Of a stretch of DNA of 64,000 bases, positions 19,424-30,579 are shown in pieces. The translations under genes and the position numbers were made by a program. The stretch's first letter is position 1. Every line of letters starts with the position of its first letter. The notes beneath the pieces are model-generated. The model was not told the origin of the DNA and made no database searches. It saw nothing but the letters and a program-made list of their open reading frames with translations. The DNA comes from Basidiobolus meristosporus CBS 931.73 (Eukaryota > Basidiobolomycota > Basidiobolomycetes > Basidiobolales > Basidiobolaceae), in the NCBI GenBank assembly GCA_002104905.1, contig MCFE01000062.1, positions 1 to 64,000 on the forward strand, written 5' to 3'.

Positions 19424-20664
19424 ATGGTGATCTGGTCCTTGTATTGCTCTTTGCTTCTAGGTATCGCTTTAGGGATTAACGCGTGGGCAAATGCGACCAT
19501 CATTGTCTTGGTAAGCCATGTTTTGCATTTGGCCACTTAGAAATCATACTTATTTTGCTGTATCCTTGTTGGAAAATATCAGTCCACAAACGACACATAC
19601 CAGGTTTGTTGCGCCAAGCGTGGATCTCTCGCTGCTTATTATTTACACACTGTTCAGGATCGCATTGCTGCTTTCGGTCCTCGCCTTAGTGACAAGGGAA
19701 TAAATGGAACGTTGGCGCTGGTAGAAACATATGCTCCCGAAAACAAGCATGCCTGCAAAGTAATCCCACCCCCGCCAGTGGCTGACTGGATTGCCCTGGT
19801 TGAACGGGGTCACTGCCCTTTTATTGAGAAAGTCCGCAATATGCAGATGTCCGGTGCTATCGCTGTGGTTGTGGGGGATGCCGAGTTCGATAGTTTAGTT
19901 ACTATGTATGCCTCTGGTGAGTTCTTTGTATTGCTCCCCCAACTATACTTTTTCAAACTAACGTCTCATCGATCAAAACAGGTGACACTTCCGATGTTAG
20001 GATACCCTCAGTATTTACTCCACAATCTCAATACGAGCAAATTCGCTTTCTCAGCTCATTTGTAGATGAGCCATTGATGATCCATTTAATCAAAGACGAT
20101 ATGTTAGACTGGTAATGCTCCTCCTATATCTCAAGCAGCACACCTGTATTGATGATTCTTCCAAAGGCCCTTGCTTGATGTTATTATTGTTACTTTGTTA
20201 TCGCCCACAATCATGATGACATTTATATATGCCTTATGGAGATTTCGCCAACGTCAACGGCAGAAGCGCGACCTTGCACCTGTCAGTGTCATCTCAAATC
20301 TCCCGAAGAAAAAGTTTTACAAGGAGAAGAGGAAGGGCAACGAGCCTCAAGAGTGTGTGATCTGTTTGGAGGATTATGTAGATGAGGACAGATTGCGTAT
20401 TCTTCCTTGCAAGCACGAATTCCACATTGACTGCATTGGTAATTTGTTACCTTACGTTGTGCCATGATTCAAGAAAACTCACCTTTGTTCCTTTATAGAT
20501 CCTTGGCTTACCACTCGTAAGAAATTTGTAAGTCAATCTTTCTTGTTGACTGATCGAGGATATATTCCCAGTATTAATACAAATCACAGTGCCCTATCTG
20601 TAAGCAAGATACCTGCCCTAGCGAAGATACGCCACTGCTTCCGATTCGAGAAGGAAATCCTTAG
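19424..20664 (+). CDS. PA-TM-RING E3 ubiquitin ligase (RNF13/GRAIL type)
   Basis: Predicted endomembrane RING-H2 ubiquitin ligase of 308 residues. Exons: 19424-19510, 19583-19916, 19982-20111, 20167-20438, 20499-20527 and 20590-20664; they sum to 927 bases and every junction is GT-AG. The N-terminus is a signal peptide ending near residue 22. Residues about 30-150 resemble a protease-associated (PA) domain, including the GHCPFIEKV stretch. A membrane helix spans about 186-208, followed by a basic stop-transfer segment. The RING-H2 has C247, C250, C265, H267, H270, C273, C285 and C288, a complete C3H2C3 set. In this family the PA domain is lumenal and the RING cytosolic, so substrates are likely membrane or vesicular cargo. 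The start is chosen because it yields the signal peptide directly. Confidence 0.85.
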
Positions 20665-21965
20665 ATGCTTATGGTACAAAGAGCCTTATTGAATTTCCAC
20701 CTCAACAACCATCCTTGTCATTTACACTTCTGATCCCTTTATTTTCCTATGATCTATCCTTGCTATGTTGCAGCAGTAGCCCTAAACTCTAGACAGAAGT
20801 ACTACCCCAATCCTCCTTGATGTATTTCCGTGTCTCGAGTTAGTATTAATTTGGAATTTTCACTGGTGTCAGCCTTCTCACCATCACTTTCCATTTCTTA
20901 TTTTCTTGAATTCATTTCAACAATTCATTCATCATGTAAATAATTATTTTCCCTTTCCAGCGTTAGTCTGGCTCCCTTATGAACTAAATTAAAGGAAAAT
21001 CTACACCTAATACTGACTCGAGTCAAAAATGCTCGCCACGAAAGCAGAGTTAGACTGAAGGATGACCTCTATGCTGAAAAGACGTCAGTCAACCTTTTAG
21101 CCCCACGATCTTTAGCGCACCAACGTAATTCATTGGCATTAACAAATCAGAAAAGTGCGTATTGATCCCCTTGACCCTCTAGCCAACCTCATATGATGCG
21201 ATGTGTTATGCATGGGGCTTCCTTGCGATCCTGACCCTAACAACGCCACTAACAGATTGGGTCAATATGGTAGCCATATTTACATACTAACCACATATAT
21301 CAATGCCAGGCGAATTGCCCAGCATGCTTACATATGATGCTTGCTCGTAACACTGTTAACAGGCATGGCCAGATTTCCTCAGCGCATTCATTATCAAGAC
21401 ATGTCAATGCTCCATGCACCCAGTCTCCTGAACATTCATGACCTTTATCGTGCTGGACGTCGTGAATGCATTCATGTGATCAATCAAATGGGTACAATCG
21501 TCATCATCAATCTAAACTTGAATTGGTACGGTCACGCCTGATCTTTTTTGGCCTAAGCCTGAAGTTTTATGCTGAGCCAAATCCAACAAGGATTTCCTTA
21601 AATAATGATTCCTGCGACCCGTGTGATTTTTTTAGGGAATTGGATGAATTATGAAGTCACTGTATTATAGGTTTAAAAGAACTTGAGCATGCACATGGAT
21701 ATTAGTAGACAGCATCATATTTCTTTTGACTCGGTTCGACACTCGGTCAACTAAGCATACAAGACATATATCAAGGTGAAAGGGATCTAAGCCTAGCTTG
21801 AATAGTATCTCGCTCAATTTATAAAATGTAAGCAATATACTCTGCAGTTCAATGCTTTCTCTTTTGGTTTTGGTCAGCTCATATGTACACCCAAGTAGTA
21901 TCGATAAACTAACTGATTTGCTTGGCAGAAAATAACAGCAATTCCACTGGTTGGTCTGAAGTTCA
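20665..21965. other. Intergenic region
   Basis: No supported gene. An open frame at about 21341-21541 begins without an ATG and has no recognisable motif. The DNA just upstream of 21966 should hold the promoter of the carrier gene; I see no distinctive element. Confidence 0.45.
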
Positions 21966-23787
21966 ATGTCAACTGTAGTGGGTGACAAAGCCGACAGGTT
22001 GGATCCCGGGAACTCTTCGCAAGAGAAAGTACAAAAACTCTCGGCGAATGTTGAGAGTGAGCCAAGTGCGCCTATTCCAACCTTTCTTGAGGAATCGGAA
22101 AGTGAAAAAGATGCACGCATACGAAAGTTATTTAACTTCTTCGATGTGGACAACAAAGGCGTGCTTGACGTGGTAGCAATAATAAACGCTTTAGACGCCG
22201 TAACGTCCTCGCCTATTAGGATGGAGTACGCCCAACAACTCTTGCTAAGATGTGATACGTCCCATGACGACCTGATTCAGTACGAGGAATTCCGTGCATT
22301 TGTGGAAGAAAAGGAGATGGAACTTTGGAAACTGTTCTCGGAGATAGATAGAAACAATGATAACGAACTCCAGAAATGCGAGATTGAAGGCGCATTGAAA
22401 AAGGCTAATATTCATATATCTAAGGACGAATTGGATACTTTCTTCAACAAGATGGACAAGGATAACAACGGGGTTATCGACTTTGATGAATGGCGGGATT
22501 TTCTTTTAGTACGTGGTAGCGCTTCCATTACTCTTCTGATAATGACTGTTATGGTAACGGTGTTGCATTTGATTTCCCTCGTTTCTAGCTTCTGCCACGT
22601 GAGACTACAATCTATGAGATTTGGCATTACCATCAAGCCATTGCCCATGTATCCATGGACGGTGAGATTGTTGTAAGCGGCAAAGGGAATTCATTAAGCG
22701 CATTCTTTGCCGGAGCGATAGCAGGCGCTGTAAGCCGTACCGCCACAGCTCCTCTCGACAGGCTTAAGGTATTCTTACAAACTCAAACAAAGGGACCGGT
22801 GTTGGCCATGCCAAAAAACCTATCGGAGACGAATATTGCCAAGAAAAGGGTTATTCTTGGTCTTTACCACAGAGTGAAGTCAGCTGCTACAACTATAGCC
22901 GACACTATGAGGCAGATTTATAGAAATGGGGGAGTGTCGAGTTTCTTCCGAGGTAACGGGTTGAACGTTGCGAAGATAATTCCGGAGTCGGCCATCAAAT
23001 TCTACACTTATGACAAAGTCAAAAAGTACCTCGCCAAGTACTTGAATGAAGAGGAAAAAACCTCGTCTAGTATATCTATGCGGTTCGTCGCTGGTGGGGC
23101 AGCAGGCCTTACAAGCCAGTTTTCTATATATCCCGTTGAAGTGTTAAAGACTCGGATTATGAGCTCTGCTGGGATGTCTAAATCCTCAACCAAAGGCGTC
23201 TTAAAATCAACCGCTACAAAAATGTGGAAAACCGGCGGCCTTACATCCTTCTACAAGGGCCTCACCCCAGCACTCATTGGTGTGATGCCATACGCAGCAA
23301 TTGATATGGGCTTATTCGAAACCCTAAGAGTAACATATACAAAGTACCTTCAATCTATCAGTAAGAATGAAGATGAGGCCCCAAGCGTATTGGCCTTACT
23401 TGGATGTGGAACTATCAGCGGCACTGTTGGCGCTACATCAGTTTACCCTTTGAATTTGGTTCGCACAAGGTAAGATGTATCTGCGGGCTGGCGGCGATTT
23501 GAGATATGTGTTTGATTTGTTTGTCGTGCAGGCTAATGGCACAGGGAACTCCTGGTCATCCATACACCTATGATGGTGTTATGGATGTGGTCAAGCGGAC
23601 GTATACACGTGAAGGAATCACAGGCTTCTACCGTGGATTAGTGCCAACACTTATAAAAGTGAGTCCACCATCTTACCATAAAGTATCACTATCTAAATGA
23701 CTCTCCTCTCTATAGGTGATCCCAGCCGTGAGCATCAGCTACGTGGTCTACGAGAAAACAAGGAGATTTATTGACAGTAACGAATGA
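21966..23787 (+). CDS. Calcium-regulated mitochondrial carrier (SCaMC / Sal1 type, ATP-Mg/Pi)
   Basis: A 540-residue inner-membrane carrier. Exons: 21966-22508, 22589-23469, 23532-23658 and 23716-23787 (1623 bases, all GT-AG). Residues about 40-180 hold EF-hand loops such as FDVDNKG, DRNNDNE and DKDNNGVIDFDE, facing the intermembrane space in this family. The carrier domain has three repeats with the signature PxDxxK and its variants: APLDRLK, YPVEVLK and YPLNLVR. SCaMC proteins exchange ATP-Mg for phosphate and are switched on by cytosolic calcium; yeast Sal1 is the fungal counterpart. Length is slightly above the usual 470-510 because of the N-terminal extension. It is convergent with the sulfate transporter downstream. 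ATP-Mg/Pi specificity is inferred from the architecture. Confidence 0.9.
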
Positions 23788-24441
23788 ACAAATCGACTTT
23801 ATGTTTGGAATGTAAAGTGCCCTTTGTACAACCGTATTATTATTATTCTAACATGGTTTGAGGTAAAAGCCAATGAAGCAATTTGGACGTGTGATGTGAC
23901 CAACAACATTGTGCATACATGAAGTAAATATGATCCATTTTCGTGATAACTCTGTAGGCACAGTAGACTTTCGGGTGCGCACACAATCTTGACAACAATG
24001 AACATGCGAGAAACCAGATAAATACAGATTTGGTTGTTAGGCCATTTTTCCACAAATGATAATGATTCATGTATTGTAGATCCAGTGAAACTGGGAAATT
24101 AATTGGAAAATATATTATCAACTAATATAAATTAATCTACATCAGGGACGATATTCTGTATCATATGTACAAGCCTTCTTACTTCCAACAACAATCTTGA
24201 AGTATATCATACAAGTTGTATGGATACTCTACATAGATATCTGAGTGCTTTGGATGTAGCTAGCTTACATCCGGAAACTATGAGTGTGGCTGAGCGGGGA
24301 GGATCTAGTATTAAGCTTCGTTTGCTAGAGATATAGGTGAATGTAGGATTTACAGGAAATAAAGTAATAAAGAATGCGTTGCTTTTCATGCACCTAGCTT
24401 CAATCCGACACTGCGTCATTATTTCTCCTAGGAACGTAGCA
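23788..24441. other. Convergent intergenic region
   Basis: About 650 AT-rich bases between two convergent stop codons. It presumably holds both 3' untranslated regions. No ORF, repeat or RNA gene that I can support. Confidence 0.5.
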
Positions 24442-26505
24442 TCACCCATGATGATGCTCCTTCAATGAGTAGAATCGTTCCACCGAGTTTACAGCGTCTT
24501 GAATACTAAAGTGCAGGTATTTTTGCTCCTTCAGCAGTGGTGTATGGATGTTCGGCTGCCTTGAATAGGTTTCAAGATGGGCTTCAGAAGGGGAGAGCGG
24601 TGCGATAGGTGTGGTAAGTCCCGAGTTCTCCAATGCTTTCTGTATATTATAGTGGACAGATACAAAATGGAACTCAAAGCTCTTTCCGTTGTAAGTGTCC
24701 AAGGTTTCTCCAGAATACTTAGTTAGCTCGGTTTTGAGGTCTATGAGACCTTGCAGGCCTGTGGAATCGATATTGTTGACCGCGCCGAAGTCAAATATGA
24801 CTGCACGCAACAATGGGTACTCGTAAGAGCTTGATACTTCACCGAAGTGTCCAAGTCGCAAATTCACAATACGCTGTTCAAGATCGTCAGACCAACTTTG
24901 GTCCTCTTTCGAAAACGGTTGTGCCCCAGAACGCGTACGCTCGTACACCGCATCAAGTAGCTTTTCTTTGACGTACGCTACATTGGGGAATGTGAGCGAT
25001 TCCTGCAATTTAAAAACCACAATCCCTGAAGGTGGCGGGATGGTGTGTTGATTAACCGAAGGCACGATATAGTTGGCAGTACCATAAAGCCTTTCCAAGA
25101 CGTATGTCTTGGGTCTGCTTATACGATATAATAGTAGTAGAAGAGCAAATCCAACCGCCACCGTAATACCCACCTCAGTACCGAAGAAGAAGGTGCTCAA
25201 CAAAGCCAGAATGCTGTTTACGAAGTCCCAAGGCTGGACTTTATAGAGCTGGTAAAAGAAGCGCCAGCCAGAAATAAGGGATCCAGCATTGACTATGATT
25301 ACCGCAGCCAGAGTTGCCTCAGGGATCCAAAAAAACAGTCGGGTCAAATAGAAAAGCGCAGCGATCACGACCAACCCCGTCCATATGCCTCCAAGCGGGG
25401 TTCGAACACCCGATCGTGATTTAACAGCAGACCGAGAAAATGAGCCTGTAGATGGCATGGCAGAGAAAAAAGATCCCAGAATATTACAGACACCTAGAGA
25501 GAATAGCTCCTGGGAAGGATCAACTTGATAGCCATTCTTGCGAGCAAAAGCCTTGCAGATTGCAACGTGCTCCAATATGGTGATGACGGTGACTGGAACA
25601 GCGGCGTAGCTAATATCCGAGAGGAGCTGCATGCTGATATCTGGTGTCTTGACAGGGGGGAAGCCTTCGGGAACGTTTCCAACAATACTGAATGCGAACT
25701 CATTCCCACGATTGCAATTAATCAGATAAGAGACAAAGGTGAATAAAACAACACAGAATGCATTCCCGGCGGTCCCAAAGATATCCCATCCGAGGTTGTT
25801 TTGGCCCAGCCTCTTGCGGATGATAAGGAAGAGGATGAGGATGCTGATTGAGGAGATGCCCATGAACCCATCCGCCCAATTTGCTTCTTCAAAATTCTTC
25901 AAAAGACTAATTATAATTTCATAACTGGAATCGTTTCCATTGACATTAGGGACGCCTAGTAGGTTCTTTATCTGGCCAAGGACGATAGTACCTGCGGCCC
26001 CAGAAGTAAATCCCGCGATAACCGGGTTCGGAATGAAGTCGAGGATGATGCCGAGGCGAAGTAGTCCCATTATAAGCGTAACCATGCCACCAAGAAAGCA
26101 TAGTGCGACAGACACCGTAACTGGATCATACGCGCCATTTCCCGCAACAGTCCCAATGACGGAACCCACCAGTAAGCAAAGGACTGCAGTTGGGCCAACG
26201 GAGATATCTTTACTTGTACCCAAAAAGCTATACAGCATCACACCAGCAAAGGAAGAGTATAGGCCATATTCAACAGGCAGCGTGGCAAGTTTTGCGTATG
26301 CTAGAGACTAGATATCACAGTGAGTATGAGGTGATGCGAAGGATCTTGGTATGTTGCAGCTTACCTGGGGAACTAACATAAATCCTACTGTGAGGCCGGC
26401 TATCAGATCGAAAGTAAACCAATTCAAATTGTATTTGGGTCCCCAAGATAATATGGGGACTACCCTCTTGCTTCGTATCCATATACCACTTGAGATAGAC
26501 GCCAT
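24442..26505 (-). CDS. SulP-family sulfate/anion transporter with STAS domain
   Basis: A 668-residue plasma-membrane anion transporter. Exon 1 is 26365-26505 and exon 2 is 24442-26307, with a 57-base intron at 26308-26364 spliced between FMLVPQ and SLAYAKLA. SulP features are clear: GLTVGFMLVPQSLAYAKLA in the first helices, the GPTAVLCLLVGSV segment, repeated Gly-rich helices through about residue 430, and a C-terminal STAS domain (about 460-640) containing DFGAVNNIDSTGLQGL. The STAS domain controls trafficking and activity in this family. The length fits a compact fungal sulfate permease (usually 650-850). The first ATG giving a sensible N-terminus is at 26505; the same frame extends further upstream, so a longer N-terminus is possible. 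Sulfate as substrate is likely but not proven. Confidence 0.88.
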
Positions 26506-28528
26506 GTTGTCCACACTCAGGAATGCAGCTATGTCAAAGCTTTTGCGATGGAAACAAATATAGATCACTACTGGAATAGAATGGATCAAGCAGAAAAGCG
26601 GGCGAGGAGCACTTTTGTACGAGCAGGAGCGAATGGAAACAACAATTCTTGAGGTCACAGCTGAGACCTTTATACCAATGCCAGCCGAGAAATTACTAAT
26701 GGCACTTCATATTATGCTTGCATGATGGAAACTTGAATCACGCCCGAGCAGCAATTGCGCAATAATTTTTAAGGAGAAATTGCTCATTCGAAATTCAGTC
26801 ATCTGTGCTACCAAAGGAATAACTGATATGAGTTCTATATTTGTCAACAATGAATTCACAAGGGATCGGTGTGAATGCACCAGAGCAATTCGTATGTTGT
26901 TGGCCATCGGCCAGTAGGTGAAGTTGTGAGTGCATGAAGATTGGTAAGAATCCAAAGGGACAGTCAACATTCGTGCATATGCAAATTTACTTCTTGGTAA
27001 TCAATGACACTTGCCACATTCAGTGAAACAGGAATAAGGATACATTCCGTTCAAACCCAGTCAATTGATACATGAAGATGGCTGATGGATTGGGGATTAG
27101 GGATAGATTCCAGTAACCAATGATGCCAGAATTGCTCCACAATGTGCCCTGAGAAGCCCATCATTTTCCGATCCACTCCACTTCACATCATTGTGGTATG
27201 TTTGAGATGCTAGGTAATATCTGAGGAAACTTGACAGTGCAATGGATCCGCAGTGTCACAGGTTTCAAGCTTGGGATCTGATCAAACAGGCTATATGAAG
27301 TGTTTCCAAGACACTCCACGTAGCAAGTCACGAATTTCGTCAGCAATGCGATCTTTCACCTCTTTGCTGCTCTCCTTAAAACATGGTCGGTGTATACAAA
27401 TGATTTTCGTTAATATTCGAGGCGCACGCTAAGCAAATGGTATGAATGAGCGACAGGAGTATTGTGATATATTTGTGGCACAGTACGCTCTCCCCACTTT
27501 GCCATTCTTCATGTCATGATCAACGCATCCACTGAAACGGAATCAAACCACAATAAACAGAGCTCCACTGTTTACATAATCCTGGTTTTTGTTTTGCAAC
27601 ATTGGCCGGGGGCCGATTTGGGATATGAGGGCATAATACATGGCAGGCAATGGAGGGGCAATGGTCTCAAGAATACACTATTAACAGCTTGGCCTCTCTA
27701 TACCTTTTGGCGTATCACAGTATGGATGAAGGTGTGTAGACGTCTCAATTTCAACTCCGAACTGATAGGACATTGGCTTGACTGTTCGGGTAAAATATAA
27801 ACCAAGGCTGATTCCAGTACCTCGGACATAATGAGCTGTTATTCAAATTTGGGGCTGCTGGGTGATACAGGTTCAAGAGATCAATCTATTACAATGGAAA
27901 ACCAGTTCACAAGCCCATTGCTAATACAGTATACCATTCCGCTGCTACCCTACATCAAAGCAGATCGTGCCATTTCTTCCAAAATTGCATTTGTTACGGT
28001 GACTATGGCGTGATTATTTTAGATTTCTCTCACCACACTTCATCGATAGGATCGGGAGTACATCATGTGGCCCGTCTACACTCAATGGGAATCAATTTGT
28101 ACCATCAATCTCCTTGACTTCTAGAGCACACAAGCCATGGAAGAATACGATAAAAGGATGCAAAGTATTCCTCCATATTGTATCTCTCGAACAGTACGTT
28201 TTTTGGGCTTTTCCTTCTGTACTTTGCCATGATGTGTCCATCTAGCTAAGTGGCTATGAAAGTAGTCCATCAGACTGGTGACAACTGTGCGGGTCCCGAA
28301 CTTTTACGATGCAAGTCACCGTTATCAATAACATATTGACATAAGGTCTAAATTGAAATTTTATCATGCTTGAAGGGTAAATACATCTGAATCTTGCGAA
28401 ATTACATAAATGTTCAGGGATAGTGATAGGTTAGATAACATGCATGTGGAGTGTGAATAATACAGTAATATGAAAGTTGTGATTGCTACGCATTTAGCAG
28501 TGCAGATTACAAAATAGGTTCAAGTTGT
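26506..28528. other. Intergenic region
   Basis: About 2 kb. A 94-codon ATG frame at 27516-27800 (+) has no recognisable motif and is not called. I see no RNA gene or mobile element. Confidence 0.45.
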
Positions 28529-29356
28529 TTAGCTACTACCTGCTCCATATGGTTGTGCGGGATACGATGGGTTAGGATTGGAATCTCTGTTGCCACCGAA
28601 CTGACTCAAGTTGGACATGGACAAATTCAACATTTTCTTGTAATTTCTCATACGACGTCTACGACGGAAGTAGATGAATAATGCACAAAGTAGCACTGCT
28701 ACTCCGGCAACTACACCTATGACAATGTACACCCAGACTGGTAAGGAATGATATAGTTCTTGCTCGTTGCTGGCTTGGCATTGGCTATTTTTGCAGCTGG
28801 ACGATTGGCATTGAGCGTTGCTAGTACAGGATTCCCCATCAGCAAATCTGCTCACACATAGCCGTGAATCCTGAGAGCAGAATGTGTTCGGCATACAGTT
28901 GTCAACAGAATTGTCAACGGATAGCACGGAATCTATAGTACACTGCCCGCCAAGCGTAACATTTCTGGAAGTACATACTTGGTTTAAACAGATCACACTT
29001 GTATCACCAACGCAAATAGAGTTGAAGTTGGCTTTCTGTGCATCGCAATCTCCGCCAAGAGGTATCTTCTTTTGACATTCAACGCGGTCATAAGGACAGT
29101 AGTAAGCGTCGTTGCACATTGGTGCTTGAGATCCGGTATCATCAGGGTCATAAATGCATTTTTTACGAACGCATTGCTGGTTCTTGTTGCATGTTAGTGT
29201 GTCATCTTGGCATGTATTGGATACGCTGTACGATTCGATGTATCTACACTTGGCGGGAGCTTGACCATGAACAGAGGTGATTATATTGTCCTGGTTTACC
29301 AGCATCATCATGATGCGTATACCAAGAACCCAGCACCAACTCTTCAAAGGGATCAT
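28529..29356 (-). CDS. Cys-rich single-pass cell-surface protein
   Basis: A 275-residue type I membrane protein, single exon, not recognised as a named family. It has an N-terminal hydrophobic signal sequence, then an ectodomain with 20 cysteines over about 160 residues in recurring spacings. Short Gly-Gly-x-Cys turns (LGGDC, LGGQC) recall dickkopf-like or EB-type disulfide modules. A single helix follows at about residues 212-233 (VWVYIVIGVVAGVAVLLCAL), then five arginines as a stop-transfer signal and a Ser/Asn/Pro-rich cytoplasmic tail. The even cysteine count fits fully paired disulfides. The role could be wall sensing or adhesion; that is a guess from architecture only. Confidence 0.75.
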   Translation of the reverse strand: MIPLKSWCWVLGIRIMMMLVNQDNIITSVHGQAPAKCRYIESYSVSNTCQDDTLTCNKNQQCVRKKCIYDPDDTGSQAPMCNDAYYCPYDRVECQKKIPLGGDCDAQKANFNSICVGDTSVICLNQVCTSRNVTLGGQCTIDSVLSVDNSVDNCMPNTFCSQDSRLCVSRFADGESCTSNAQCQSSSCKNSQCQASNEQELYHSLPVWVYIVIGVVAGVAVLLCALFIYFRRRRRMRNYKKMLNLSMSNLSQFGGNRDSNPNPSYPAQPYGAGSS

Positions 29357-30579
29357 GCTGGAACGCTATTGAGGAGAGTTTGGTGAAAAGGTAGTTCGGG
29401 TTAATACAGAATTGAAGAGGGAGCGCGGGCTTTTTTAAACGAATTCAAAGTTTTCCTTAGTGTGAAGATGTCAGAGGTCGATGCAATTCCTATTTTTAAA
29501 TACAGTAGACTATCCAATCCTAAGAAGAGTCCAGTTAGTGTAACTTTTATTTCGCAACAGCACTTGATTGTGTAACAGGTGAGCCTGCCGATACTGGTTT
29601 CCTGCTATTGTTCAAGGTAAAAATACCTTTTTTGAACCCCATGAGATACAGTGAATTTTATTCACTTATCAGGTAGAAGATTGCATTGCGAGCTACATGC
29701 CATCTTCAGTTAGAAATGATATCGATCTGTTTGTGTGCACGAATCGGATGAGCATGCCAAGCCCATATGGTTTAGATGCAATTTCAAATTACCACTCTAC
29801 TTCCGGGATTCATCGGCCTCAGGACTTCTAATTTAACTTAATCAAATTTCATAGTCTCCCACCATTGGCATAAATAAATCAATCTTGTATATAAATAGAA
29901 ATCCATGTGCATTCGTGTTACGTATAGCTCAGACATGCATATGGATTAGAATGGACACAGATACCTTCCTCTCTCTCTCCCCCCCCCCGAAAAAAGGGGT
30001 ATTCACACGAATACATACCATACAGCTTGTACAAATGGACTGCACAAGCGTTTTTGTAGCACAAAGTTCAACCTCTAAGATGGACCTTTCCGCACCCCAC
30101 TCCTATACGGCTTGTGATATAATGCCCATTGAAAGGCACTGTCTAGAATCTCGAGGCACTGCCTCAGACCTGGGATTGCGGAATGAACTGGCTTAGTAGA
30201 CAGTGTGAAGGTTTATATGAGGTGGTGGAAAGATTGATTTGACCTTCAACAATCACTAAGCCTGGAATCGAGTGGATAGGTGTCTCAAATTAATGCATTC
30301 CAAAGATGATTGTGTTTAGCATATTTTATTTCATTTTGGTCGAAACAGTAAATCGGATATCAATGTTGATTATTAACTCATGAATGATCAGGTTTCAGAG
30401 TCCTTTCATCCTCAGAAAGCCCAGTGCTTTTCTAAAACTACCACTCGTATCGTTCACCCTGGGATAGCTAGCAATACGTATACCACAGGTCCCTTACCTA
30501 TCTTCTACAGCGACTCTTTGACGATCCAGTGCCCACCCAGCTGTCTATTCAATCTGAGGAATGTCATATATTGTCAATT
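29357..30579. other. Divergent intergenic region
   Basis: Contains the promoters of the Cys-rich protein (leftward) and of the Nma111-type gene (rightward). A simple tract at 29967-29998 runs from CT repeats through a C run, an A run and a G run. No gene is supported. Confidence 0.45.
29967..29998. repeat. Low-complexity CT / poly-C / poly-A tract
   Basis: CT dinucleotides followed by about ten C, then GAAAAAA and GGGG. The homopolymers make this spot prone to sequencing length error. Confidence 0.8.

Noticed and set aside
21341-21654. Overlapping open frames before the mitochondrial carrier gene
   Set aside because: The longer one lacks an ATG start and has no recognisable motif; not needed for the carrier, whose ATG at 21966 is adequate.
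27516-27800. A 94-codon ATG frame as a gene
   Set aside because: No family resemblance, signal peptide or domain; length is within chance for AT-rich intergenic DNA.
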